From the NCBI GenBank assembly GCA_046094425.1, contig JBJTHI010000108.1:1-5054 (forward strand): DNA of 5,054 bases, given 5' to 3'. Made by a program: the position numbers and the translations under genes. The stretch's first letter is position 1; the number at the start of each line of letters is the position of its first letter. Source of the stretch: JANPCX01 sp046094425. Its GTDB lineage: Bacteria; Pseudomonadota; Gammaproteobacteria; Burkholderiales; Burkholderiaceae_C. Shown in pieces: positions 1-5,054 of the stretch. The notes beneath the pieces are model-generated. The model was not told the origin of the DNA, did not search any database, and saw nothing but the letters and a program-made list of their open reading frames with translations.

Positions 1-663
1 GTGCAGTTCCAACCCGTCGCCGCCAACGGCCCAGAGCCCGCCCACTGGGCCTTGGATTTACAAGGCCCAGTAGCCGTGCAGCAACTGCAACTGAACCTGC
101 CGCAAATCAACACCGTGCTCGGTCTGCGTTTGGAGCAACGCAACGAGGAGCGCGAACCTTGGCGCAACGTGACCACGTTTGTAGCTTGGCGTTTGGTGCG
201 CGATGGCAAGGAACAACAATCGTCACCGGTTGAGTGGAACACAAGCATGTCCAGTAACGCGGCCCCAGCAGCACGCCATTGGCGTTTGGTGCCCGATGCC
301 CGCACCGCGCAACTCCCTACCCAACCGTTGAACGCCACCATAGGCTGGCAACCACCACAACTGCTGCTGGTAGCCCAAGGAGGCAGCCCCTTGCGATTGG
401 CAGTGGGCCGCAAGCGCGATACAGCTTCCACCGTCGCTTGGCAAACCTTGGTGCCGGGTGCGGATGAAGCCGCGTTGAAGCGCCTGCCGCAAGCCAGCGT
501 GGGCGCGCTGACCACACAAGTGCTGGTTGAGCCGAATCTCAATGAGCGCCTGCAAGCAGCAACGCCTGAAGACCAACGGCGGTGGTTGCTGTGGGGTGTG
601 TTGGGATTGGCGGTGGTGGGTTTGGGTGGGTTGGCTTGGAGATTGGCGAAAGAAATGAAATGA
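1..663 (+). CDS. DUF3999 family protein, C-terminal part (5' end outside window)
   Basis: The frame is open from the first base, so the GTG at position 1 is probably an internal valine and the true start lies upstream. DUF3999 proteins are usually about twice this length and begin with a signal peptide. The visible 220 residues match the family's style: a W-x-L-D-L segment near residues 16-20, a 'LNLPQINTV' stretch near 31-39, an 'RHWRLVPDA' segment near 92-100, then 'GWQPPQLLLVAQGGSPLRLAVG' near 115-136. A single hydrophobic helix at about 194-214 followed by a short Lys-containing tail predicts a C-terminal membrane anchor, with the bulk in the periplasm. In many proteobacteria this family sits next to a DUF2339 multi-pass membrane protein, which would be expected just upstream. 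The molecular function is unknown. The stop overlaps the next gene's ATG, so the two are probably translationally coupled. Confidence 0.8.
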   Translation: MQFQPVAANGPEPAHWALDLQGPVAVQQLQLNLPQINTVLGLRLEQRNEEREPWRNVTTFVAWRLVRDGKEQQSSPVEWNTSMSSNAAPAARHWRLVPDARTAQLPTQPLNATIGWQPPQLLLVAQGGSPLRLAVGRKRDTASTVAWQTLVPGADEAALKRLPQASVGALTTQVLVEPNLNERLQAATPEDQRRWLLWGVLGLAVVGLGGLAWRLAKEMK

Positions 664-1050
664 AGAATTCGCGTATTTTTTTGGCCTTGGTCACCTTGCA
701 ACTCTGCATCCCGGTGGCGGTGTACTTGCTTGTGGGGCTGCACAACGGCCGTGAATCCAGTTTGGATTATTTGCCACAAAACTATCTGTTCATGGCGGCT
801 CCGCACCTTTTGATTCTGCTGTTCTCCATTCACCCGTCTTTTTCTGTGGATACTCACCTTGCTCAATGCGTTATTGATCGGTTTTCAACTTTGGGTGGTT
901 ATAGCGGTATCCGCCCGTGAGAGCGGACTTGCTTGGCTGTTTTACATTCCACTGGCCGGTTTCACGGTGTTTGGCAGCCTCGTCACGTTGTTCATCTTGA
1001 AGCACCGCAATGTGAGTTCCACGCCGAATACGCACCAACCTAGTGACTGA
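660..1050 (+). pseudogene. Small four-helix membrane protein, apparently frameshifted
   Basis: Translation from the ATG at 660, which overlaps the preceding TGA as ATGA, gives a hydrophobic protein with helices at about residues 6-27 and 42-57. It then runs into a polar, atypical tail ending at 918-920. The frame one base further on is open from 814 and continues as 'FLWILTLLNALLIGFQLWVV' and 'LAWLFYIPLAGFTVFGSLVTLFILK', two more clear membrane helices, ending at TGA 1048-1050. Removing one T from the five-T run at 839-843 joins the halves into a coherent 129-residue, four-helix protein with a short polar C-terminal tail. I therefore read this as one gene with a one-base insertion: a real mutation, a sequencing error or, less likely, recoding. 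I do not recognise the family. Its coupling to the DUF3999 gene suggests a shared envelope role, which is inference. Confidence 0.6.
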
Positions 1051-1057
1051 ACGACTG

Positions 1058-1077
1058 AGGGTTGAACACCGAACCCT
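1058..1077 (+). other. Short inverted repeat in the 74-bp gap before the FKBP gene
   Basis: AGGGTT at 1058-1063 and AACCCT at 1072-1077 are perfect complements separated by eight bases. The hairpin lies just after the stop of the four-helix membrane gene, where a terminator would be expected, but no T-tract follows, so it is not a convincing intrinsic terminator. It may mark the boundary between the DUF3999 group and the FKBP-led cluster, or be chance. I saw no good -35/-10 pair in the rest of the gap. Confidence 0.25.
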
Positions 1078-1124
1078 GGCATCATTCGCCCCTCACATCA
1101 CAACCGCTCTCGAAAGCCCTCCCC

Positions 1125-1472
1125 ATGAACACCACCCCCTCTGGCCTGCAATACGAAGACACCGTCACCGGCAGCGGTGAAACCGCCCAGGCGGGCCAAC
1201 ACGTCACCGTTCACTACACCGGCTGGCTCTATGCCGATGGGCAAAAGGGCAGCAAATTTGACAGTAGCAAAGACCGCAACGACCCATTCGCCTTCAGCCT
1301 CGGCGCTGGCATGGTGATTCGCGGTTGGGACGAAGGCGTGCAGGGCATGAAGGTGGGTGGCACACGCGTGCTCGTGATTCCGCCTGAACTGGGTTACGGC
1401 GCACGCGGTGCGGGTGGGGTGATTCCACCCAACGCCACCTTGATGTTTGAAGTGGAATTGTTGGGCGTTTGA
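1125..1472 (+). CDS. FKBP-type peptidyl-prolyl cis-trans isomerase (small, single-domain)
   Basis: This 115-residue protein is essentially one FKBP domain. It catalyses cis-trans isomerisation of peptide bonds before proline and assists folding. No signal peptide or membrane helix is visible, so it should act in the cytoplasm. The FKBP signature is clear: 'VTVHYTGWL' at 27-35, 'FDSSKDRNDPF' at 45-55, 'VIRGWDEGVQGM' at 64-75, 'LGYGARGAGGVIPPNATLMFEVELL' in two parts over 89-113. Residues lining the FKBP12 active site all have counterparts: Tyr31, Phe45, Asp46, Phe57, Val64, Ile65, Trp68, Tyr91 and Phe108. The length fits the small Neisseria-type bacterial FKBPs. I chose ATG 1125 because homology begins directly after it; an in-frame TTG at 1062 would add an unconserved leader. 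Ribosome-binding sequence is weak (GAAAG about 10 bases upstream). The stop overlaps the next gene's ATG by one base. Confidence 0.93.
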   Translation: MNTTPSGLQYEDTVTGSGETAQAGQHVTVHYTGWLYADGQKGSKFDSSKDRNDPFAFSLGAGMVIRGWDEGVQGMKVGGTRVLVIPPELGYGARGAGGVIPPNATLMFEVELLGV

Positions 1473-2398
1473 TGCCTGTCGTTTACGACGTAGTACACAC
1501 CACGGTTTACCGCTACCGGCAAGCCGTGTCGTTTGGCGAGCACCGCGTCATGTTCCGCCCGCGAGAAAGCCATGACCTGCGGGTGCTGGCCACCGACTTG
1601 CAGGTGAGCCCACCCTCGCAGGTGCGTTTGATTCAAGACCCGCACTCCAATTCAGTCGCCCTGGTGCAGCCGCGGCAAGAGAGCAATGAGCTGCACATTG
1701 TGTGCAGCTTCACCATTGAACACGCCCACAGCAACAACCTGGAGTTGCCGCTGTCGCCCTCAGCCGAGTTTTTTCCTTTCGCTTACAGCGTGGAAGAGCG
1801 GTTTGATTTGGAGCACTACCTGCGCCCCCACCATGACGACCCGAACGGCGACTTGAGCGCCTGGGCGCGCCAGTTTCTTCGCACCGACGGCCCCACCCAT
1901 ACGCGCGACATGATGGTGGCCATGAACCAATTCATACGCGACAACTTCCTCTACCAATCACGCGATGAAGAAGGCACACAAAGCCCACTACAAACCCTGC
2001 AACTGCGCAGCGGATCCTGCCGCGACTTTGCGCTGCTGATGATGGAAGCGCTGCGCCGCCTGGGCGTGGCCACGCGGTTTGTGTCGGGTTATTTGTACGA
2101 CCCGAGCAGCGACGCGGGCGTGGCCTCCCATGACGAGGCCGCTTCGTCAACAGACTCCGATTCAACCGACCAAAACGTGCTGGGCTCGGGCTATACCCAC
2201 GCCTGGTTGCAGGCTTATTTGCCGGGCGCAGGCTGGGTGCCATTTGACCCCACCAACAACCTCACCGGTGGCAACCAACTCATTCGTGTGGGCGTGGCCC
2301 GCGACCCGCGTTTGGCCGCCCCCGTGGCCGGTGTGTGGTACGGCAAACCGAACGACTACCTGGGCATGACGGTGCGTGTCACGGTGAAACGCCGCTGA
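1472..2398 (+). CDS. Transglutaminase-like cysteine peptidase family protein
   Basis: The protein has 308 residues in two domains. The N-terminal beta-rich domain (about 3-95) matches the bacterial transglutaminase N-terminal type, opening 'YDVVHTTVYRYRQAVSFGEHRVMFRPRE' across 5-32. The transglutaminase core (about 145-262) carries the Cys-His-Asp triad: Cys183 in 'SGSCRDFA', His243 in 'YTHAWLQAYLPGAGWVPFDPT', and Asp259 in that same stretch. Between 'GYLYDP' and 'YTHAW' is a Ser/Asp/Ala-rich loop (about 211-240), a site where this family varies. No signal peptide or membrane helix is seen, so it is probably cytoplasmic. Bacterial members are generally predicted amidases or proteases rather than cross-linkers, and the substrate cannot be told from sequence. 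The ATG at 1472 shares its A with the FKBP stop (TGATG), implying coupled translation; a TTG directly before it would add one residue and is less likely. Confidence 0.9.
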   Translation: MPVVYDVVHTTVYRYRQAVSFGEHRVMFRPRESHDLRVLATDLQVSPPSQVRLIQDPHSNSVALVQPRQESNELHIVCSFTIEHAHSNNLELPLSPSAEFFPFAYSVEERFDLEHYLRPHHDDPNGDLSAWARQFLRTDGPTHTRDMMVAMNQFIRDNFLYQSRDEEGTQSPLQTLQLRSGSCRDFALLMMEALRRLGVATRFVSGYLYDPSSDAGVASHDEAASSTDSDSTDQNVLGSGYTHAWLQAYLPGAGWVPFDPTNNLTGGNQLIRVGVARDPRLAAPVAGVWYGKPNDYLGMTVRVTVKRR

Positions 2399-2411
2399 GT
2401 TTTATTCGACC

Positions 2412-2750
2412 ATGCTGGAAGCCTTTTCCATCCTGCTGGCGTTTCAGCTCTTGGGTGAAATGGTGAGCTACACGCTCAAGCTGCCCATACCCGGCCCGGT
2501 CATCGGCCTGGTTGCCTTGTTTTTGGTGTGGCCGCGCTTGCAGTCTTTTCAAACAGACTTGGCCGAAGTTTCCACCACCATCCTCGGCCACCTGGGTTTG
2601 TTGTTCGTGCCTGCGGGGGTGGGGGTGATGCTGCATGTGGGTTTGATTGCCGCTTGGTGGGCCCCCTTGCTGCTGGCCTTGGTATTGAGCACGGCGGTGA
2701 CGGTGCTCTGCGTGGCTTGGCTCTTCACGCGCTGGAGCAAAACGGCATGA
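2412..2750 (+). CDS. lrgA: LrgA/CidA family holin-like membrane protein
   Basis: This 112-residue, very hydrophobic protein has four predicted helices (about 4-20, 27-42, 57-77 and 82-106). It carries the family hallmarks 'LPIPGPVIGL' (24-33) and 'LLFVPAGVGVM' (63-73), and its length is normal for the family. LrgA/CidA proteins sit in the inner membrane, resemble phage holins and act with an LrgB/CidB partner. In Gram-positive bacteria these pairs have been linked to control of murein hydrolases and cell death and, in some species, to pyruvate uptake. Which role applies here cannot be read from the sequence. The start is 13 bp after the transglutaminase-like gene, with no strong Shine-Dalgarno, so it probably depends on the upstream transcript. 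It overlaps lrgB by four bases. The symbol marks the family and does not distinguish lrgA from cidA. Confidence 0.9.
   Translation: MLEAFSILLAFQLLGEMVSYTLKLPIPGPVIGLVALFLVWPRLQSFQTDLAEVSTTILGHLGLLFVPAGVGVMLHVGLIAAWWAPLLLALVLSTAVTVLCVAWLFTRWSKTA
2734..2737 (+). promoter_or_regulatory. Ribosome-binding site supporting the lrgB start
   Basis: GGAG lies nine bases before the ATG at 2747, inside the 3' end of the lrgA-type gene. It supports starting LrgB at 2747 instead of at the earlier in-frame positions, which would translate the LrgA gene in the wrong frame. Together with the ATGA overlap it points to coupled synthesis of the two membrane partners. Confidence 0.55.
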
Positions 2751-3550
2751 GTGCCACCGCCAGCGCGACCACCAACGCGTCCGCCAGCACGACCAGCACG
2801 TTGCTGCCCCAGCCACTGGTCGAGCCCATCGCCCAGCTCTGGGTTTACCTGGGCACCAGCCCGCTCTTGTGGTTGGCCCTCACGGTGTGGGCGTATGTGT
2901 TGGCGGTGCGTGTGCAGCGCGCTTGCAGAGGCAGTGCCTGGGCCAACCCGGTGATGTTGGCGGTGGCCATGCTGGTCACGGTGCTCACCGTGAGCAACAC
3001 ACCCTACCGCACCTACTTTGAAGGCGCGCAGTTTGTTCACTTCATGCTGGGCACCGCCACCGTGGCCCTGGCCATTCCGCTGCGTCGGCAATGGAACCAG
3101 GTGCGGGCCGTGCTCACGCCTTTGATGGGCGCGGTGCTGGTGGGCAATGTGGTGGGTGCCTTGGTAGCGCTGGCGGTGCTCAAACTCTGGGGCGCACCAC
3201 TGCAAATGTTGATGTCAATTGCACCCAAATCAGTCACTGCACCGGTGGCCATGGGTATCGCAGAAAAAATTGGCGGCTTGCCCGCCCTCACCGCCGTGCT
3301 CGTTATTCTCACCGGCATCTTGGGTGCCACACTGGCTACCCCCCTGCTCGCGGCCCTGCGTTTGCAAAACGACGCCGCGCGCGGTTTGGCCTTGGGCTTG
3401 GCCGCCCACGGCATTGGCACGGCGCGGGCGTTTCAACTCGGTGAGACCGCAGGCACCTTTGCCGGTGTGGGCATGGCACTGAGCACCTTGGTGGCGTCGC
3501 TGCTGGTGCCGCTGATGGCGACGGTGTTCGCTCGCTTGACCAGCGTTTGA
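2747..3550 (+). CDS. lrgB: LrgB family membrane protein
   Basis: The 267-residue integral membrane protein has many hydrophobic segments and the conserved LrgB/CidB blocks in order: 'NPVML' (67-71), 'FMLGTATVALAIPL' (99-112), 'PKSVTAPVAMGIAEKIGG' (160-177), 'LTAVLVILTGILGA' (181-194) and 'HGIGTARAFQLGE' (221-233). It is the usual partner of LrgA/CidA, encoded next to it with an ATGA overlap, and is expected to form or regulate an inner-membrane complex with it. The first 20 or so residues are an unusual Ala/Ser/Thr-rich leader before the first helix (about 34-55), longer than the short N-termini common in this family. The frame is open upstream to 2528, but that stretch lies within the LrgA coding sequence and shows no LrgB similarity. 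Confidence 0.93.
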   Translation: MSATASATTNASASTTSTLLPQPLVEPIAQLWVYLGTSPLLWLALTVWAYVLAVRVQRACRGSAWANPVMLAVAMLVTVLTVSNTPYRTYFEGAQFVHFMLGTATVALAIPLRRQWNQVRAVLTPLMGAVLVGNVVGALVALAVLKLWGAPLQMLMSIAPKSVTAPVAMGIAEKIGGLPALTAVLVILTGILGATLATPLLAALRLQNDAARGLALGLAAHGIGTARAFQLGETAGTFAGVGMALSTLVASLLVPLMATVFARLTSV

Positions 3551-3591
3551 TACCCGTCCCACAGACGCAAGCCCCCTGGTCAGCGCTGCTG

Positions 3592-3617
3592 GTTTGAGCG
3601 TGTCAAACTCCGCTCAA
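3592..3617 (+). repeat. Nested inverted repeats upstream of the MFS transporter
   Basis: The 78-bp gap between lrgB and the transporter gene holds two overlapping dyads that share a left arm. GTTTGA at 3592-3597 pairs with TCAAAC at 3603-3608 across five bases, and TTGAGCG at 3594-3600 pairs with CGCTCAA at 3611-3617 across ten. No T-run follows, so it is not a standard terminator. Its place 12 bp before the ATG would suit a regulator binding site or an mRNA hairpin near the ribosome-binding site. No convincing sigma-70 promoter is visible in the gap. Confidence 0.35.
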
Positions 3618-3628
3618 CCCACAGAAGC

Positions 3629-4876
3629 ATGACCATGCCGCCCCCACCCCAATTGCAACCGCACCAAGAACATCCCCTGCTGTGGTGCCTGGCCGCCATC
3701 CAGTTCACCCACATCGTGGACTTCATGGTGATGATGCCGCTGGGGCCATTGTTCATCGGCCTCTTTCATATCAGCGACGCGCAGTTTGGATTGCTGGTGG
3801 CTTCGTACACCTTGTCGTCTGGGGTGTTCGGCTTGCTGATGTCCCCCTACGTGGACCGCTTCGACCGAAAGCGGTTACTGCTGGTGGCCTATGCAGGTTT
3901 CATCTTGGCCACCTTGGCTTGTGCCTTGGCACCGAGTTATCCGGTGCTGATGGGGGCCCGCATCGCTGCAGGCGCTTTCGGTGGACTGATCGGTGCCATG
4001 ACCCAAACCCTGGTCGGCGACTTGATTCCCTTTGAGCGGCGCGGCCGCGCCATGGGAATGATCATGGCGGCGTTCTCGCTGTCAACTGTCGGCGGCGTGC
4101 CCGCCTCGCTGTGGATGGCCAATCACTGGGGCTGGCACTTGCCGTTCTTTGCGATTGCGGCGCTGTCGGCGTTGATCTGGTTAGTAACCGCGCGTTTCGT
4201 GCCCAGTTTCAAGCCGCCCACAGCGCAGGGCGGGAGCCTGTCGGCTTGGGGCCAGTTGCGCGCGGGTTTGGTTGAACCCAACCACTGGCGTGCTTTCGCG
4301 TTGGCCGTGGTCATGATGGGAACCAGCTTTTGCATCATCCCGTACATCACCGTGTTCAGCACCGCCAATGTCGGCGTGACGAATGCACAGTTGCCCTGGA
4401 TTTACCTCACAGGTGGCGTCGCCACTTTATTCACCGCCAGGCTGTGGGGCGTGCTGGCCGACCGTCACGGCAAGGTGCGTGTACTGCGCGCCCTGGCTCT
4501 GACGGCGGCAGTGCCGATGTTGGTATTGACGCATTTGGGGCCCACGCCACTGCCGCTGTATTTGTGCGTGACCACTGCCTTTTTTGTTTTCGTATCAGGC
4601 CGCATGGTGCCCGCCATGGCCTTGGTGACCAGCGCCGCGCAACCGCATCTGCGCGGCACCTTCATGACGCTGCAAGGCTGTGTGCAGTCACTGAGCATGG
4701 GCGTGGCCGCGTTTGTCGGCGGCCTCTTCATGGGGCGCGATGCCAATGGTTTGGTCACCGGATTTGGCTGGAATGGCTGGATGGCCTTGGTGCTGAGTGT
4801 TCTGACGTTCTGGCTGGCGGGCCGAATTCGTTTGGCGTCCGTACCGACAGCGCCCTCGAAAGCGGCTGCAACCTGA
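3629..4876 (+). CDS. MFS transporter, drug:H+ antiporter-1-like (AraJ-type efflux permease)
   Basis: The 415-residue inner-membrane protein has about 12 hydrophobic helices in two halves split by a cytoplasmic loop near 190-220, the normal length and plan for a DHA1-like major facilitator. MFS motif A lies between helices 2 and 3 as 'GLLMSPYVDRFDRKR' (68-82). A degenerate copy in the second half is 'WGVLADRHGKVR' (273-284). The N-terminal block 'FTHIVDFMVMMPLGPLF' (26-42) and the 'ERRGRAMG' segment (136-143) are typical of predicted arabinose/drug efflux permeases. It probably exports a small molecule using the proton gradient; the substrate is unknown. The start could be ATG 3629 or ATG 3635, two codons later. 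AGAAG just before 3629 is too close to choose between them firmly. The 78-bp gap before it suggests separate control from lrgAB. No terminator is visible in the 24 bp after its stop. Confidence 0.88.
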   Translation: MTMPPPPQLQPHQEHPLLWCLAAIQFTHIVDFMVMMPLGPLFIGLFHISDAQFGLLVASYTLSSGVFGLLMSPYVDRFDRKRLLLVAYAGFILATLACALAPSYPVLMGARIAAGAFGGLIGAMTQTLVGDLIPFERRGRAMGMIMAAFSLSTVGGVPASLWMANHWGWHLPFFAIAALSALIWLVTARFVPSFKPPTAQGGSLSAWGQLRAGLVEPNHWRAFALAVVMMGTSFCIIPYITVFSTANVGVTNAQLPWIYLTGGVATLFTARLWGVLADRHGKVRVLRALALTAAVPMLVLTHLGPTPLPLYLCVTTAFFVFVSGRMVPAMALVTSAAQPHLRGTFMTLQGCVQSLSMGVAAFVGGLFMGRDANGLVTGFGWNGWMALVLSVLTFWLAGRIRLASVPTAPSKAAAT

Positions 4877-4900
4877 GCGCGCGATGAACATTTCACGGGC
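4877..4900. other. Short spacer between the MFS stop and the presumed intron end
   Basis: These 24 bases hold no gene and no hairpin with a T-tract. If the intron call is right they are the 3' exon of the element on the minus strand, and the transporter's natural terminator may have been separated from it by the insertion, lying beyond the element, or be absent. Confidence 0.4.
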
Positions 4901-4940
4901 ATCGGCATAGGGGGCCTCCATTATCGGAGGCACCCCTGCC
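4901..4940 (-). ncRNA. Group II intron domain VI-like hairpin with candidate branch-point A
   Basis: On the minus strand GGCA pairs with TGCC at the base (4937-4940 with 4904-4907). Above that GGGG pairs with CCCC (4933-4936 with 4910-4913), and GCCTCC pairs with GGAGGC (4926-4931 with 4914-4919), with a single bulged T opposite 4932 and a GATAAT loop. On the 3' side an unpaired TA (4909-4908) interrupts the helix. Its A is followed by exactly seven nucleotides ending in GAT. A bulged A seven to eight bases before a 3' end in A-pyrimidine is the hallmark of domain VI and would be the lariat branch point. Confidence 0.6.
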
Positions 4941-4942
4941 AC

Positions 4943-4974
4943 ACCACCTGGCATGCGGGTCCGCACCAGGCGGT
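4943..4974 (-). ncRNA. Group II intron domain V-like hairpin
   Basis: On the minus strand the lower helix has nine pairs (ACCGCCTGG with CCAGGTGGT) including one G-U wobble. An unpaired TG follows on the 3' side, then a four-pair upper helix (TGCG with CGCA) capped by GACC. This is the domain V plan: two helices separated by a two-base 3' bulge, about 30-34 nt in all. The bases at the catalytic triad position are CGC (plus-strand positions 4972-4970), with the middle G in the wobble pair, as in group IIC introns. The loop is not GNRA and the upper helix is one pair shorter than the usual five, which are mild departures. The structure was folded by eye. Confidence 0.6.
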
Positions 4975-4988
4975 TCGAGAGTTTGAGG

Positions 4989-5054
4989 TCATGACAGCCG
5001 GGGCACCCCCAACCGGTCGAAGTACGCAATGGTCAACACCGTTTTGAGCAATCC
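4989..5054 (-). CDS. C-terminal 21 residues of an ORF running in from beyond the window, possibly the intron-encoded protein
   Basis: On the minus strand the frame is open from the window edge to a TGA at 4991-4989. It encodes a C-terminus reading roughly 'LLKTVLTIAYFDRLGVPRLS'. The short segment carries no motif that identifies a family by itself. Its stop lies about 15 nt before the domain-V-like hairpin, where the reverse transcriptase/maturase of a group II intron would end, so that assignment is by position only. A second minus-strand frame is also open from the edge to about 4923, but it would read through both hairpins. An unrelated neighbouring gene cannot be excluded. Confidence 0.4.
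   Translation of the reverse strand, partial: GLLKTVLTIAYFDRLGVPRLS

Larger units (their letters stand above)
4901..5054 (-). mobile_element. 3' end of a probable group II intron (continues beyond window)
   Basis: Read on the minus strand from the window edge, the segment holds the end of an open reading frame, then two hairpins arranged like domains V and VI, then a terminal GAT. The linker between the hairpins is 3 nt. The presumed 3' splice junction lies between 4901 (last intron base) and 4900. Group II introns are self-splicing retroelements whose encoded reverse transcriptase is usually in domain IV, just before domain V, which is the order seen here. The CGC triad is the variant known from group IIC introns. 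The orientation is opposite to the MFS gene, whose stop is 24 bp away. The 5' end, domains I-III and most of the protein lie outside, so I cannot tell an intact element from a fragment. Confidence 0.6.

Noticed and set aside
1058..1077. Intrinsic terminator after the four-helix membrane gene.
   Set aside because: The six-pair stem has no following T-run, so it was listed only as a hairpin.
1062..1124. Longer FKBP start at a TTG.
   Set aside because: The added 21 residues show no signal peptide or FKBP similarity; the domain starts immediately after ATG 1125.
2103..2195. The Ser/Asp-rich stretch in the transglutaminase-like protein as a foreign insertion.
   Set aside because: It falls in a loop between the catalytic Cys and His where family members vary in length; frame and base composition are continuous with its surroundings.
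1932..2369. Overlapping frames on both strands within the transglutaminase-like gene.
   Set aside because: Low-complexity, Pro/Arg/Thr-rich shadows of a gene with an intact catalytic triad.
2528..2746. Upstream extension of the LrgB frame.
   Set aside because: It overlaps the well-supported LrgA gene in another frame, its sequence is not LrgB-like, and ATG 2747 has a good ribosome-binding site.
2549..3205. Long minus-strand frame opposite lrgA/lrgB.
   Set aside because: His/Gln/Arg-rich composition typical of the antisense of GC-rich membrane genes; both genes on the other strand are well supported.
3601..3606. Perfect minus-strand TTGACA as a promoter -35 box.
   Set aside because: No -10-like hexamer at 16-18 bp spacing, and it would read antisense into lrgB.
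4688..5029. A 113-residue minus-strand reading frame starting with a CxxCH-like 'CPGCH' that looks like a haem-binding motif.
   Set aside because: It reads straight through the two intron-like hairpins and into the antisense of the MFS gene, starts at a TTG, and lacks any other cytochrome feature. Short spurious proteins of this kind are expected across group II intron ends.

Overview
The window reads as a chromosomal segment of a GC-rich betaproteobacterium. Dense gene packing, heavy use of TTG for leucine, and the style of the DUF3999, FKBP, transglutaminase and CidA/LrgB proteins suggest Burkholderiales, possibly Comamonadaceae. That placement is an inference; the window has no marker gene to settle it. 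All clearly protein-coding genes are on the + strand.

Layout: (1) 1-663 is the C-terminal part of a DUF3999 envelope protein. Its stop overlaps, as ATGA, the start of a small four-helix membrane protein at 660-1050. In this sequence that small gene is split by an apparent one-base insertion in a run of five T near 839-843. (2) 1125-3550 is a tight four-gene cluster: a small cytoplasmic FKBP peptidyl-prolyl isomerase, a transglutaminase-like cysteine peptidase, an LrgA/CidA holin-like membrane protein and its LrgB partner. The first pair and the last pair overlap at their start/stop codons, and the two pairs are only 13 bp apart, so co-transcription is likely. (3) After a 78-bp gap with nested inverted repeats comes a 12-helix MFS efflux-type transporter, 3629-4876.

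(4) The most interesting part is the right edge. On the minus strand, from 5054 down to 4901, the sequence folds like the 3' end of a bacterial group II intron. An open reading frame ends at 4989. About 15 nt later comes a domain-V-like hairpin with a CGC triad, a G-U wobble and a two-base 3' bulge. A 3-nt linker follows, then a domain-VI-like hairpin with an unpaired A seven nucleotides before an end in GAT. If correct, a group II retroelement has inserted 24 bp behind the transporter gene, in the opposite orientation, and its body lies beyond the window.

The rest of the window is ordinary housekeeping and envelope biology. I found no CRISPR array, tRNA, rRNA or novel defence system.
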